Assembly (NCBI GenBank): GCA_934085875.1
Contig: CAKOHQ010000046.1
Location: 1-8,953, forward strand
Source: an uncultured Bacilli bacterium
GTDB taxonomy: Bacteria > Bacillota_I > Bacilli_A > RF39 > UBA660
DNA: 8,953 nucleotides
Reading direction: 5' to 3'
This document shows, piece by piece, positions 1 to 6,430 of this stretch (position 1 is its first letter; each line of letters begins with the position of its first letter). The position numbers and the translations under genes were made by a program. The notes beneath the pieces are model-generated. The model searched no databases, had not been told where the DNA came from, and worked only from the letters and a program-made list of their open reading frames with translations.

Positions 1-689
1 ACTCGTTCGATAAAGTCGATAAAAGAATCCTTATCTTCTTTTGATAAAATATAATTATCCTTATTTAATTTAGATACTTTTAGTTTATCAATTTTATTTT
101 TTATATCTTTAGAGTTTTGTTTTAACTCTGAAGATTTTTTATTTGCCCGTTTTAAGTTTTCAGTATTTTTTTCAATTTGTTTTTTCATTTCTATATAGTT
201 ATCCATATCAGACACATGAATATCTCTATTTCTACCTTTTTGTTTCTGTTTAAGGGTAGAGTCTAAACTATATACTTGATTAAACTCTTCAATACATAAA
301 GTTCTCATTTTATCTTGTAATTGTATTAAAGATTCTTTAGTAAATACATCAGATTTACCAACTTGTTTTTCCATTCCATTTTTATTCTTATATTTAATTG
401 GAACACCAACATTATGTAAATGTGGACTTGTTTCATCATAATGGATTATAGCACTAGCTACTTTAAAGTTAGGAACAAGCATTTCTATATCATCAACTTG
501 TTTTTTATCGTTAGATATTATTTTTAAAATGGTTGTATCTCTCCAATTTGTTTTACCTAATACTTTTTCCTCATTATAAATTTTTGCTATTTTAACATAA
601 GTACAACCTTCAAAATATAAATCAAATATTCTTATAATAATATCTTTAGTAAGTGGATCTGGCACTAATAATCTATCTACATGTTTGAG
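1..689 (-). pseudogene. Serine-recombinase fragment fused in frame to MobV/Mob_Pre relaxase fragment (partial, runs off left edge)
   Basis: The frame is open from just after a TGA at 690-692 to the window edge. Its first part (about 505-668) reads LVPDPLTKDIIIRIFDLYFE and continues GCTYVKIAKIYNEE, which fits the central Recombinase domain of large serine recombinases. From about 500 downward it becomes a Mob_Pre relaxase: FKVASAIIHYDETSPHLH (HxDExxPHxH metal-binding motif, 414-443), the QDKMRTL segment, a Lys-rich coiled coil, then NKDNYILSKEDKDSF, matching the late GKEHYELSPEQF region of pMV158 MobM. Missing are the Mob N-terminus (roughly 100 residues with the nicking residue) and the recombinase catalytic N-terminus. 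No ribosome site precedes the only early start candidate (GTG at 665). MobV proteins nick plasmid or mobilizable-element DNA. Tn4451-class elements carry both enzymes, so a deletion in such an element is a likely origin (inference). Family calls are firm; loss of function is likely. Confidence 0.78.
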
Positions 690-724
690 TCAAAAATACT
701 AGTTCAAACTAATATCTTTGACTC
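687..724. repeat. 38-bp near-perfect palindrome (18-bp arms, 2-nt centre)
   Basis: The left arm is GAGTCAAAAATACTAGTT and the right arm is AACTAATATCTTTGACTC, around a CA centre. Arms match at 16 of 18 positions. In the minus-strand RNA both mismatches become G-U pairs, giving a continuous 18-pair stem. No U-run follows on either strand, so it is not a classical terminator. It sits exactly where the short ORF is broken and the recombinase homology begins. It could be a recombination or attachment-site relic, a small element end, or a replication/transfer hairpin. Confidence 0.8.
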
Positions 725-770
725 CGCTTAATTTCATATTATATTTTTTATTAATTGCGCTTTTGACCAT
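699..770 (-). pseudogene. 23-codon ORF, probable 5' stub of a broken small phage/element gene
   Basis: It starts at ATG 770 behind an excellent ribosome site (AAGGAGG, then TACACT) and a good promoter. It reads MVKSAINKKYNMKLSGVKDI and ends at TAG 699-701. The last codons (from GVKDI on) lie inside the palindrome at 687-724, so the natural reading frame was probably interrupted there. The opening faintly resembles small phage proteins that begin with a Lys-rich NKKY-type strand (YonK-like); this is recalled similarity and weak. It could instead be a genuine short leader peptide. Its frame matches that of the recombinase-Mob chimera, but TAG and TGA stops lie between them. Confidence 0.4.
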
Positions 771-825
771 AGTGTACCTCCTTTTTAATAAAAGACGGAT
801 ACTGCTTGTCATTTATTGGTTTTAT

Positions 826-854
826 ATAATATACTTAAAAGTTCATTTTGTCAA
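826..854 (-). promoter_or_regulatory. Sigma-A-type promoter for the ORF starting at 770
   Basis: On the minus strand a perfect -35 TTGACA (854-849) is followed by a 17-nt spacer and -10 TATTAT (831-826). About 55 nt further on come AAGGAGG and ATG 770. It is a strong promoter that now drives only a broken gene and, by read-through, the recombinase-Mob chimera. Confidence 0.75.
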
Positions 855-876
855 TTCCCTGATTATGGTATAGATA

Positions 877-1149
877 TTAGTTGTGTTTTAAATAGTTTTC
901 TAATTGAGATAATTTAATCTTATTATTTAAGTTTTCGATAAATATCTCATTAGAATAATTAAAAGCTAGAAAGGTTATATCATTAATTATAATTCTATGT
1001 GGCTCTAGATAAGTAAGATTTGTTTTATCAATAGTCCTCAAATTGCCATTAATAATAATTGGTTTAACTCTACAAAACTCACAAATAAATTCTAATCTCT
1101 TTTTTAATAATTCTTCCATTCTAACTTCTTGTTTGATAACATTTACCAT
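877..1149 (-). CDS. Hypothetical 90-residue protein
   Basis: I do not recognise this protein. The preferred start is ATG 1149 (MVNVIKQEV), because GAAAGG lies about 10 nt upstream. A TTG nine bases earlier (1158) would leave almost no room for that ribosome site. The protein is soluble-looking and has no membrane segment or signal peptide. An N-terminal helix of about 20 residues carries a CEFC pair (near residues 23-26), followed by alternating beta-like stretches (KPIIING, HRIIIND, EIFIEN) and a basic C-terminal helix ending YLKHN. The ribosome site is part of a small hairpin (CTTTC-GAA-GAAAG, about 1161-1173). No promoter is evident between it and the tRNA terminator at 1191, so it may depend on read-through. 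Lying between a mobile-element remnant and a tRNA gene, it could be accessory cargo. Confidence 0.6.
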   Translation of the reverse strand: MVNVIKQEVRMEELLKKRLEFICEFCRVKPIIINGNLRTIDKTNLTYLEPHRIIINDITFLAFNYSNEIFIENLNNKIKLSQLENYLKHN

Positions 1150-1190
1150 TTTAATCAATCCTTTCTTCGAAAGACTTTTTTCTAAACAAG

Positions 1191-1220
1191 AAAAAAATCA
1201 ATCCTAATTTAGAATTGATT
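1191..1220 (-). terminator. Rho-independent terminator after tRNA-Leu
   Basis: In minus-strand RNA, AATCAAT plus CTAA pairs with TTAG plus ATTGATT (one mismatch between the two blocks, single-base loop). A run of Ts follows (1197-1191). It lies about 49 nt beyond the tRNA 3' end and probably also ends transcription coming through from the scpAB operon, which has no terminator of its own. Confidence 0.75.
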
Positions 1221-1231
1221 GTCTATTTATT

Positions 1232-1256
1232 CTCGATACTTATAAATAAGTTCGAG
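1232..1256. repeat. 25-nt hairpin just downstream of tRNA-Leu
   Basis: CTCGATACTTATAAATAAGT followed by TCGAG folds into 5 plus 5-6 pairs with one bulged A and a tiny loop. On the minus strand it sits 13 nt after the encoded CCA and 12 nt before the next hairpin, with no U-run. It may help tRNA 3' processing, or be a relic of an integration site. Confidence 0.55.
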
Positions 1257-1268
1257 CAGATTTCCCTA

Positions 1269-1355
1269 TGGTGCTCCTGGTCGGACTCGAACCGACACGT
1301 TCTTGCGAACACTGGATTTTGAGTCCAGCGCGTCTACCAATTCCGCCACAAGAGC
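1269..1355 (-). tRNA. tRNA-Leu(CAA)
   Basis: An 87-nt class II tRNA with encoded CCA (3' end at 1269). The acceptor strands GCTCTTG and CAGGAGC pair with one G-U. The D-arm region is GGCGGAATTGGTAGACGC. The anticodon arm CTGGA-CTCAAAA-TCCAG gives a 7-nt loop with anticodon CAA, reading UUG. A long variable arm (TGTTCGCAAGAACGTG) and the TPsiC loop GGTTCGAGTCC follow. The A36-A37-A38 run is the MiaA/MiaB recognition pattern, so this tRNA is an expected substrate of the MiaB encoded at 4988-6391. Accessory DNA begins just beyond its 3' end, a common arrangement for integration next to a tRNA; I found no duplicated 3' fragment in the window. Confidence 0.97.
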
Positions 1356-1367
1356 AAGTACAATATG

Positions 1368-1397
1368 ATTATAGCATATACTTTTAATATATGTAAA
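1368..1397 (-). promoter_or_regulatory. Promoter of tRNA-Leu
   Basis: -35 TTTACA (1397-1392), 18-nt spacer, then an extended -10 TGCTATAAT (TATAAT at 1373-1368). The predicted start is about 6 nt before the mature 5' end. The -35 abuts the TGA of the pentapeptide gene. Confidence 0.75.
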
Positions 1398-2000
1398 TCA
1401 TTTTATATATACTTCTAATAAATTTATCAAATCATAAACTTGCAAAGAAGATATAATACACCCCTTAATATCATTTATAGATATATTAATACCCATTATC
1501 TTATTGCTAGACAAATCTATATTCTTTAATGAAGTATTTATAATTTCACTTTTAGACATATTATTATTAGAAAAAATAATTTTATTTAACAAAACATCAC
1601 ACATTCTAAAATTAAACATATTATTATCGTTAAAATCAACATTCATAATTTTAACATTAAATATATTTAAAAAATTACAATTATTATTTATAAATAGACT
1701 GTTTTTTATTAAACTATTCGATAAATCCATTCCTAATAATTTAGAATTAATAATAGTTACAAAATGTAATCCACATTCATCAAATTCTAAATTAGACATA
1801 TCACAATTATTAAATAGACAATTGCTAAACGTTGAAAAACTCACTTTACCAGCAATTACACAATTTTCAAATATACAATCCATAATATTCATTGATAAAA
1901 TATCATTAATTTTTTCATTTTTAAAATATTTATTATATATATTATCTTCAATAACAAATTTTGATTTTTCACTTATAACTTCACTAAAACCTTTATTCAT
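1398..2000 (-). CDS. Pentapeptide-repeat protein, Qnr/MfpA-like fold
   Basis: A 200-residue protein. After a short N-terminal region (residues 1-40), nearly all of it is five-residue quasi-repeats with a central hydrophobic residue: IFENC, LFNNC, LEFDEC, MDLSNS, SLFINN, VDFNDN, IIFSNN, IDLSSN (about 41-180). This is the right-handed beta-helix pattern. The C-terminus, GCIISSLQVYDLINLLEVYI, resembles the end of Qnr and MfpA-type proteins (Q..L..LL.I), where a terminal helix makes the dimer. Such proteins can mimic DNA and bind gyrase or topoisomerase IV; many other pentapeptide proteins have no known role. The chosen start is ATG 2000, overlapping the scpB stop (ATGAATAA) with AAGGAAG just upstream, so translation is probably coupled to scpB. 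An upstream extension to 2078 would lie inside scpB and is unlikely. Fold certain, gyrase role inferred. Confidence 0.85.
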   Translation of the reverse strand: MNKGFSEVISEKSKFVIEDNIYNKYFKNEKINDILSMNIMDCIFENCVIAGKVSFSTFSNCLFNNCDMSNLEFDECGLHFVTIINSKLLGMDLSNSLIKNSLFINNNCNFLNIFNVKIMNVDFNDNNMFNFRMCDVLLNKIIFSNNNMSKSEIINTSLKNIDLSSNKIMGINISINDIKGCIISSLQVYDLINLLEVYIK

Positions 2001-2559
2001 TATCTTCCTTATATATTGAAGTAAATAATTCCTTTTCTTCATCATTATTAAATTCAATATCCATCTTAGGTAAATCATCTATTGTAGCAAGTCCAAAATA
2101 ATCTAAAAATTCACTAGTAGTCTTATATAAATTCGGTCTACCAGGCATATCAGATTTACCAGCTTCTTTTAATAACCCTTTAGCTAATAACTTCCTTAAA
2201 GTATGTGTACAAGAAACACCCCTTAAATCTTCTATTTCTATTCTAGTTATAGGTTGATGATATGCAACAATAGCTAAAACTTCTAATGCTGCTTGACTCA
2301 AAGTATTAGTTTCAGGATTTACAACCATCTTTTCATAATATTCCTTATGTTCACTTTTAGTAGTAAGTTTAAAAGCATCTCCTAAATATGAAATTCTAAG
2401 CCCCCTGTCTTTATTCTCATAGCTCTTTTTTAACATTAATAACAACTCTTTAGCCAATTCCTCATCTATTTCCATTATTTCACAAAGTGTATTTAAATTA
2501 ATACCTTCATCACCTTGTACAAACAATATACCTTCCAAAATACCTAATTTTTCTTCCAT
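1993..2559 (-). CDS. scpB: Segregation and condensation protein B
   Basis: 188 residues, the usual length. ScpB forms a dimer that binds the central linker of ScpA and, with SMC, makes the bacterial condensin that organises and separates newly replicated origins on the nucleoid. Two winged-helix domains are visible: residues about 3-70 (EEKLGILEGILFVQGDEGIN) and about 85-155, the latter with the family signature LSQAALEVLAIVAYHQPIT (87-105), then RIEIEDLRG and GRPNLYKTT. The acidic tail (EFNNDEEKELF) is normal. The start ATG 2559 lies five bases after the scpA stop, with an AGAAGTGAG-type ribosome site inside the end of scpA. Its own stop overlaps the start of the pentapeptide gene by eight bases. 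Identification is secure. Confidence 0.96.
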   Translation of the reverse strand: MEEKLGILEGILFVQGDEGINLNTLCEIMEIDEELAKELLLMLKKSYENKDRGLRISYLGDAFKLTTKSEHKEYYEKMVVNPETNTLSQAALEVLAIVAYHQPITRIEIEDLRGVSCTHTLRKLLAKGLLKEAGKSDMPGRPNLYKTTSEFLDYFGLATIDDLPKMDIEFNNDEEKELFTSIYKEDNE

Positions 2560-2564
2560 TTATC

Positions 2565-3278
2565 TCACTTCTTTTCTAAAACAATATCACTAAAATTATC
2601 TTTTTGTATTATTCTAATTTCTTCATTTTTACTCATCTCTAAAATAGATAAAAATGTAACAATTACATAAGGTTTTGTATAATTATCAAACAATTCAACA
2701 AAAGATACTTTATTTTTACTTTTAAATATATTTCTAATTCCCTTTATTCTATCTCCGACACTTAATTCTTTTTTAGTTATTTTAGTATTTATAGGTTTCT
2801 TTAACTTTTCTCTTTCTAAAAAAACATTAAAAGCATTTATTAAATCATCTAAAGTTATATTATTATCAAGTTCAACATCTTTCTTATATTCATCTAAATT
2901 AGTTGGAATTTTAGTATATACTTCATTTCTAGTATTTTCTAATTCTTTAAATGTATTAGTTATATTTTTTATTCTATCATACTCTTTTAACTTTTCTTTT
3001 AAATCATCTTCATTATTCATTTCATATAAATCGTCTTCTTTATCATTATCTATATTCAATAGCATTTTACTTTTTATATGTACTAATTCACTAGCCATAA
3101 CTAAATATTCACTAGCTATATCTATATTTTCATTTTTCATTTTATCAACAAATTCTAAATATTGCATTGTTAAACTATTTAAATTTATATTTTCTATATC
3201 CATTTTATTTATTTTTATTAAATGTAATAAAAGATCTAATGGCCCCTCAAAATCATTTATAGTAAAATTATATATCAT
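2565..3278 (-). CDS. scpA: Segregation and condensation protein A
   Basis: 237 residues. ScpA is the kleisin of the SMC-ScpAB complex: its N-terminus binds the neck of one SMC, the C-terminal winged helix binds the head of the other, and the middle binds ScpB. The N-terminal signature NDFEGPLDLLLHLIKINKMD (8-27) is unmistakable, followed by YLEFVDKMKNENIDIASEYL and the VMASELVHIKSKMLL helix. Residues about 85-185 are a charged linker, and about 190-235 (VSFVELFDNY...YVIVTFLSILEM) is the winged helix. ATG 3278 overlaps the TGA of the upstream membrane protein in an ATGA, so the two are translationally coupled. Core function; identification is secure. Confidence 0.96.
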   Translation of the reverse strand: MIYNFTINDFEGPLDLLLHLIKINKMDIENINLNSLTMQYLEFVDKMKNENIDIASEYLVMASELVHIKSKMLLNIDNDKEDDLYEMNNEDDLKEKLKEYDRIKNITNTFKELENTRNEVYTKIPTNLDEYKKDVELDNNITLDDLINAFNVFLEREKLKKPINTKITKKELSVGDRIKGIRNIFKSKNKVSFVELFDNYTKPYVIVTFLSILEMSKNEEIRIIQKDNFSDIVLEKK

Positions 3279-4174
3279 CTACAATCATATCCTTTTGCTC
3301 TCATATCAAAATATATTTTATCAACATTCGTATTATAAGAGTAATAATTATTATTTATTTCATTTTTATATATTTTTAAATCAATATTAGTCTTAAAAAT
3401 AAAACCATTTATATCTTCTTCTATTGAACTAACTCCACCATTATTATTTATATTATTAGATAATTTAGTATATATTTCAAATTGATTTAAATACTTATTA
3501 TTATCACTATTATCAGAATAAGTATATGTTTCTCTTATACTTGTAACTTTCATATTATCAAAAATATATTCATACATATCATTATCCTTATTACAAAATA
3601 TACTAGCTAACCCAGACTCATCACTAGAAATAATATGAGATGGATAATCACTTTCACTATATTTTTTTACCTCTCCTAAAACATTAACTAATGAATCTAA
3701 TCTAGTTTCAAAATTATATTCTATACTATCTTGATTTAATAATCTAATTATACTAATTTCTTTATTATTTTGTTTTAATACTAAATAATAACTACTTTTA
3801 TCTAAATCTATATTATTATTTTTATTATTAATATTAAAAGTAATTTTATCATTGTCTAAATTAAATTTATCTAATGTTATTCCATCATAATTAATGACAC
3901 TCTTAGGATTAATATAAACTATACTTTTATCATTATCATCATTGTTATCATTATTTATTTTTCTCTTCACAAAAGAATCGTGATTAATAAAAAAATCAAT
4001 AATTTCTCCATTTTTTATTAATTCCAAAGGACTATAATCACCAAAATAATTTACAATAGTAGGTATAAAAAGTATAATTGATCCAATAATTAAAAAAACA
4101 ATTATTACCAATATTGGTTTGCTAGCACCATTCTTTTTTACTTTTCCTAATATAACAGGTTCGTTATTATTCAT
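3275..4174 (-). CDS. Unrecognised single-pass membrane protein upstream of scpA
   Basis: 299 residues, no family recognised. The start is ATG 4174, six bases after GAGAGGG. An upstream TTG extension to 4228 would run through the promoter at 4200-4228 and is rejected. Residues 1-19 are polar and cytoplasmic-looking (KVKKNGASK). A strong transmembrane segment spans about 20-42 (PILVIIVFLIIGSIILFIPT). The remaining roughly 255 residues should lie outside the membrane (N-in, C-out inferred from Lys before the segment and few after). That part is rich in Asn, Asp and Tyr with beta-like stretches (SSYYLVLKQ, YEYIFDNMKV), and has two cysteines (194 and 298, one before the terminus). The poly-Asn/Asp tracts reflect AT-rich codons. 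Its ATGA overlap with scpA suggests expression in fixed ratio with ScpA; an envelope or division link is only inference. Confidence 0.8.
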   Translation of the reverse strand: MNNNEPVILGKVKKNGASKPILVIIVFLIIGSIILFIPTIVNYFGDYSPLELIKNGEIIDFFINHDSFVKRKINNDNNDDNDKSIVYINPKSVINYDGITLDKFNLDNDKITFNINNKNNNIDLDKSSYYLVLKQNNKEISIIRLLNQDSIEYNFETRLDSLVNVLGEVKKYSESDYPSHIISSDESGLASIFCNKDNDMYEYIFDNMKVTSIRETYTYSDNSDNNKYLNQFEIYTKLSNNINNNGGVSSIEEDINGFIFKTNIDLKIYKNEINNNYYSYNTNVDKIYFDMRAKGYDCR

Positions 4175-4199
4175 TTTAACCCTCTCATTCTCTAAAAAA

Positions 4200-4228
4200 A
4201 TTATAACAAAAAAAGAACAATTATTCAA
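4200..4228 (-). promoter_or_regulatory. Internal promoter for the membrane protein-scpA-scpB-pentapeptide genes
   Basis: -35 TTGAAT (4228-4223), 17-nt spacer, extended -10 TGTTATAAT (TATAAT at 4205-4200), in the only intergenic gap (69 nt) of the lower operon. A start near 4193 leaves a short leader with GAGAGGG. This would keep scpAB expressed when the upstream promoter is repressed. Confidence 0.6.
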
Positions 4229-4243
4229 TTATTCTAGTAATTT

Positions 4244-4972
4244 TTAATATTTCTTTTTCTTTTTACTAAGTGTTTTAATATCTTTTTTATCATCATTTGA
4301 ATTATTCTTTAATTCATTCACATATGATTCTAATTTTTCTTTTTGTACTTTTAAAGACTCTAAATCTCTATCTATATCATCTAATTTTTTATTATTATTA
4401 TCTAAATTATGATTTATCTTATTTGTATCATTTATTATATCTTTATTCTCCAAATACTCTATCAATATTCTTTTTTGTTCATCTTTATCCTTATTTTTTA
4501 AATCACCTATAATTTTTATTATTTCTAACTCTTTAGTTTCTTTATTAATACTATAAATAATAGTATTTAATTTTCCTCCATATCTAATTGATGCAATTTG
4601 ATTTTTATTTTGTCCCATCATTATAGTCAAAGCATTTAATAAAGTTGGATTGCTTTCATAATCTTTTATTTCTTCAATAGTCATCTCTTCTAAAACATCT
4701 AATATTCTAAATTCATCTATAATTAAGAATTTGTTATTAAAATAATCATTTAAATATTTAAATTGAGATAGTATATTAAAAAAGAAAGGAAAAAAGATTG
4801 TGGCTCTTATGCTAAGTATATTATTCTTATCTAAGTCAATATTTTCTAAATTATCCATATTTATTTTATAATTATGGTCTGCTAAATATTTTATTGTATC
4901 AAGTGCCATAGATACTTGAAAACCAAAACTTATTAATATTGTTAAAATGTATATTATAATTGCTTGTAGCAT
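4244..4972 (-). CDS. Unrecognised membrane-anchored protein with coiled-coil, Lys-rich tail
   Basis: 242 residues, no family recognised. ATG 4972 follows GGAGG with eight bases between; that ribosome site begins two bases after the miaB stop. Residues 1-23 (MLQAIIIYILTILISFGFQV) form a transmembrane helix or uncleaved signal anchor. A second hydrophobic stretch at about 52-72 includes IFFPFFFNIL. Residues about 80-175 look like a compact alpha/beta domain (FLIIDEFRILDVLEEMTIEE, NQIASIRYGGKLNTIIYS). Residues about 176-225 are a predicted coiled coil (DDIDRDLESLKVQKEKLESY), and the end is a KKKKKY basic patch. If both hydrophobic stretches cross the membrane, the basic tail is cytoplasmic when the N-terminus is. 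Its position between miaB and the scpAB block suggests a lineage-specific envelope protein; no function is claimed. Confidence 0.8.
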   Translation of the reverse strand: MLQAIIIYILTILISFGFQVSMALDTIKYLADHNYKINMDNLENIDLDKNNILSIRATIFFPFFFNILSQFKYLNDYFNNKFLIIDEFRILDVLEEMTIEEIKDYESNPTLLNALTIMMGQNKNQIASIRYGGKLNTIIYSINKETKELEIIKIIGDLKNKDKDEQKRILIEYLENKDIINDTNKINHNLDNNNKKLDDIDRDLESLKVQKEKLESYVNELKNNSNDDKKDIKTLSKKKKKY

Positions 4973-4987
4973 AAGTTTTATCCTCCA

Positions 4988-6391
4988 TTACTCAATTATT
5001 CCATCTAAACTAAATGATTTAGCATCTGTAATTAATACTTCTTGTATAGTACCAATTAAGTTTTTATCACAAGTAACATTCACTAATTTCATACTTTCAG
5101 TATATCCACATAATTTATTATTATCTTTACTACTTATTTCAGTTAACAAAACTTTTTGTTTTGTATTAATTAATTTTTTATTATTTTCTAAAGAATATTT
5201 ATTGACTAATTCATTTAATTGTTGTAATCTTTTTTCTTTTACTTCTAAACTAATACTATCTTCCATTTTGCTAGCAGGTGTTCCAACGCGTGGTGAAAAT
5301 ATAAAGGTAAACGCACTATCATATTTACAATAATTAACTACGTCCAACGTATCTTGGAAATCTTCTTCTGTTTCATTAGGAAATCCTACTATAATATCTG
5401 TTGTAACAGCAACATTTTTTATTTTGTTTTTTATTTTATCAAATAACTCAATATATTCCTTTTTAGTATAACGTCTTCCCATAAGTTTTAATATTCTATC
5501 ACTACCACTTTGTAGAGGTAGATGTATATATGGCATTATATTATCATACTTACTTATCACTTCTATCATATCATCTGTAAAATCCCATGGATGACTTGTA
5601 ACAAATCTTATTCTGTCTATTCCTATTTTACTAACATTTTCTAATAATTCTGAAAATGATAATTCATTTTCTAAATCTTTTCCATATGCATTAACATTTT
5701 GTCCAAGCAATGTTATTTCTTTATATCCATTATCTTTTAAATATTTTACTTCATTTAATATATCTACACTTTTTCTACTTCTTTGTTTACCTCTTGTATA
5801 AGGAACTATACAATATGTACAAAATTTATCACACCCATACATTATATTAACCCATGCACTATATTTACTATCTCTTTTATATAAATTACCAACTTCAATA
5901 ACTTCTCCTTCTTTAGAATAAACTTTTATATCAGTTTTATTTAATTTATTTTTAAGCATAGTAGGAAGTTCATTTAAGTTATGTGTACCAAAAACAATAT
6001 CTATATATTTATGTTTATTAAGAACTTCATCCACAATATGTTCTTCTTGAGCCATACAACCACATAATGCTATTATTAAATCTTTCTTTTCTTTTTTTAA
6101 ATGTTTACATCTACCTAAAAATCCAAACACTTTATCATGTGCATTTTCTCTTATAGCGCAAGTATTTAAAAGTATCAAATCAGCATCTTCCATTACTTCT
6201 GTTTCACTATATCCAACACTTTCTAATAAAGCTTTAATCTCTTCACTATCATGAACATTCATTTGACATCCATAAGTTCTTATATAATATTTTTTACCAC
6301 TAAATAAATCAATATTATCCATATTAAAATATTCATATTTTACTGGATTTTTACTTCTTTTCTTTGCTTCTATCATATTTGGTATATTCAT
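4988..6391 (-). CDS. miaB: tRNA-2-methylthio-N6-dimethylallyladenosine synthase
   Basis: 467 residues, normal for the family. A radical-SAM methylthiotransferase that converts i6A37 to ms2i6A37 in tRNAs reading UNN codons. The N-terminal UPF0004 domain holds the auxiliary-cluster cysteines C42, C78 and C112 (YGCQMN, LLNTCAIRENA, GCMAQ), with the 36- and 34-residue spacing of MiaB. The radical-SAM motif CDKFCTYC gives C187, C191 and C194, followed by IVPYTRGKQRSR. LGQNVNAYG (229-237) and HLPLQSGSDRIL are standard, and a TRAM domain ends the protein (about 403-463). RENA and QNVNAYG favour MiaB over RimO or MtaB. ATG 6391 follows GGAAAGAAG. It is 39 bases downstream of the glycosyltransferase gene and shares its transcript. 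The N-terminal extension of about 30 residues before the domain is common in Firmicutes. Confidence 0.96.
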   Translation of the reverse strand: MNIPNMIEAKKRSKNPVKYEYFNMDNIDLFSGKKYYIRTYGCQMNVHDSEEIKALLESVGYSETEVMEDADLILLNTCAIRENAHDKVFGFLGRCKHLKKEKKDLIIALCGCMAQEEHIVDEVLNKHKYIDIVFGTHNLNELPTMLKNKLNKTDIKVYSKEGEVIEVGNLYKRDSKYSAWVNIMYGCDKFCTYCIVPYTRGKQRSRKSVDILNEVKYLKDNGYKEITLLGQNVNAYGKDLENELSFSELLENVSKIGIDRIRFVTSHPWDFTDDMIEVISKYDNIMPYIHLPLQSGSDRILKLMGRRYTKKEYIELFDKIKNKIKNVAVTTDIIVGFPNETEEDFQDTLDVVNYCKYDSAFTFIFSPRVGTPASKMEDSISLEVKEKRLQQLNELVNKYSLENNKKLINTKQKVLLTEISSKDNNKLCGYTESMKLVNVTCDKNLIGTIQEVLITDAKSFSLDGIIE

Positions 6392-6418
6392 AAAATCAAC
6401 TTCTTTCCAATTCCCAAT

Positions 6419-6427
6419 ATTATATCA
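6419..6427 (-). promoter_or_regulatory. Possible extended -10 promoter before miaB
   Basis: TGATATAAT on the minus strand, in the short gap between the glycosyltransferase stop and miaB. No convincing -35 is found at the expected distance, so this rests on the extended -10 alone. Confidence 0.3.
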
Positions 6428-6430
6428 AAT

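Noticed and set aside
1504..2019. Long plus-strand frame (171 codons) opposite the pentapeptide gene
   Set aside because: Antisense to a clear beta-helix repeat protein, Leu/Ile/Phe-rich as expected from reverse AT-rich DNA, with no ribosome site or promoter.
4174..4228. N-terminal extension of the membrane protein from a TTG at 4228
   Set aside because: The TTG is part of a -35 element and the extension overlaps the -10; ATG 4174 has GAGAGGG at proper distance.
4297..4512. Plus-strand frame opposite the coiled-coil tail of the membrane protein
   Set aside because: Composition (runs of Tyr, Leu, Phe) is a mirror of the Lys/Asn/Asp-rich minus-strand gene; no ribosome site.
4947..5333. Plus-strand frame opposite miaB's 3' end
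   Set aside because: Antisense to the conserved TRAM and radical-SAM regions of miaB; no translation signals.
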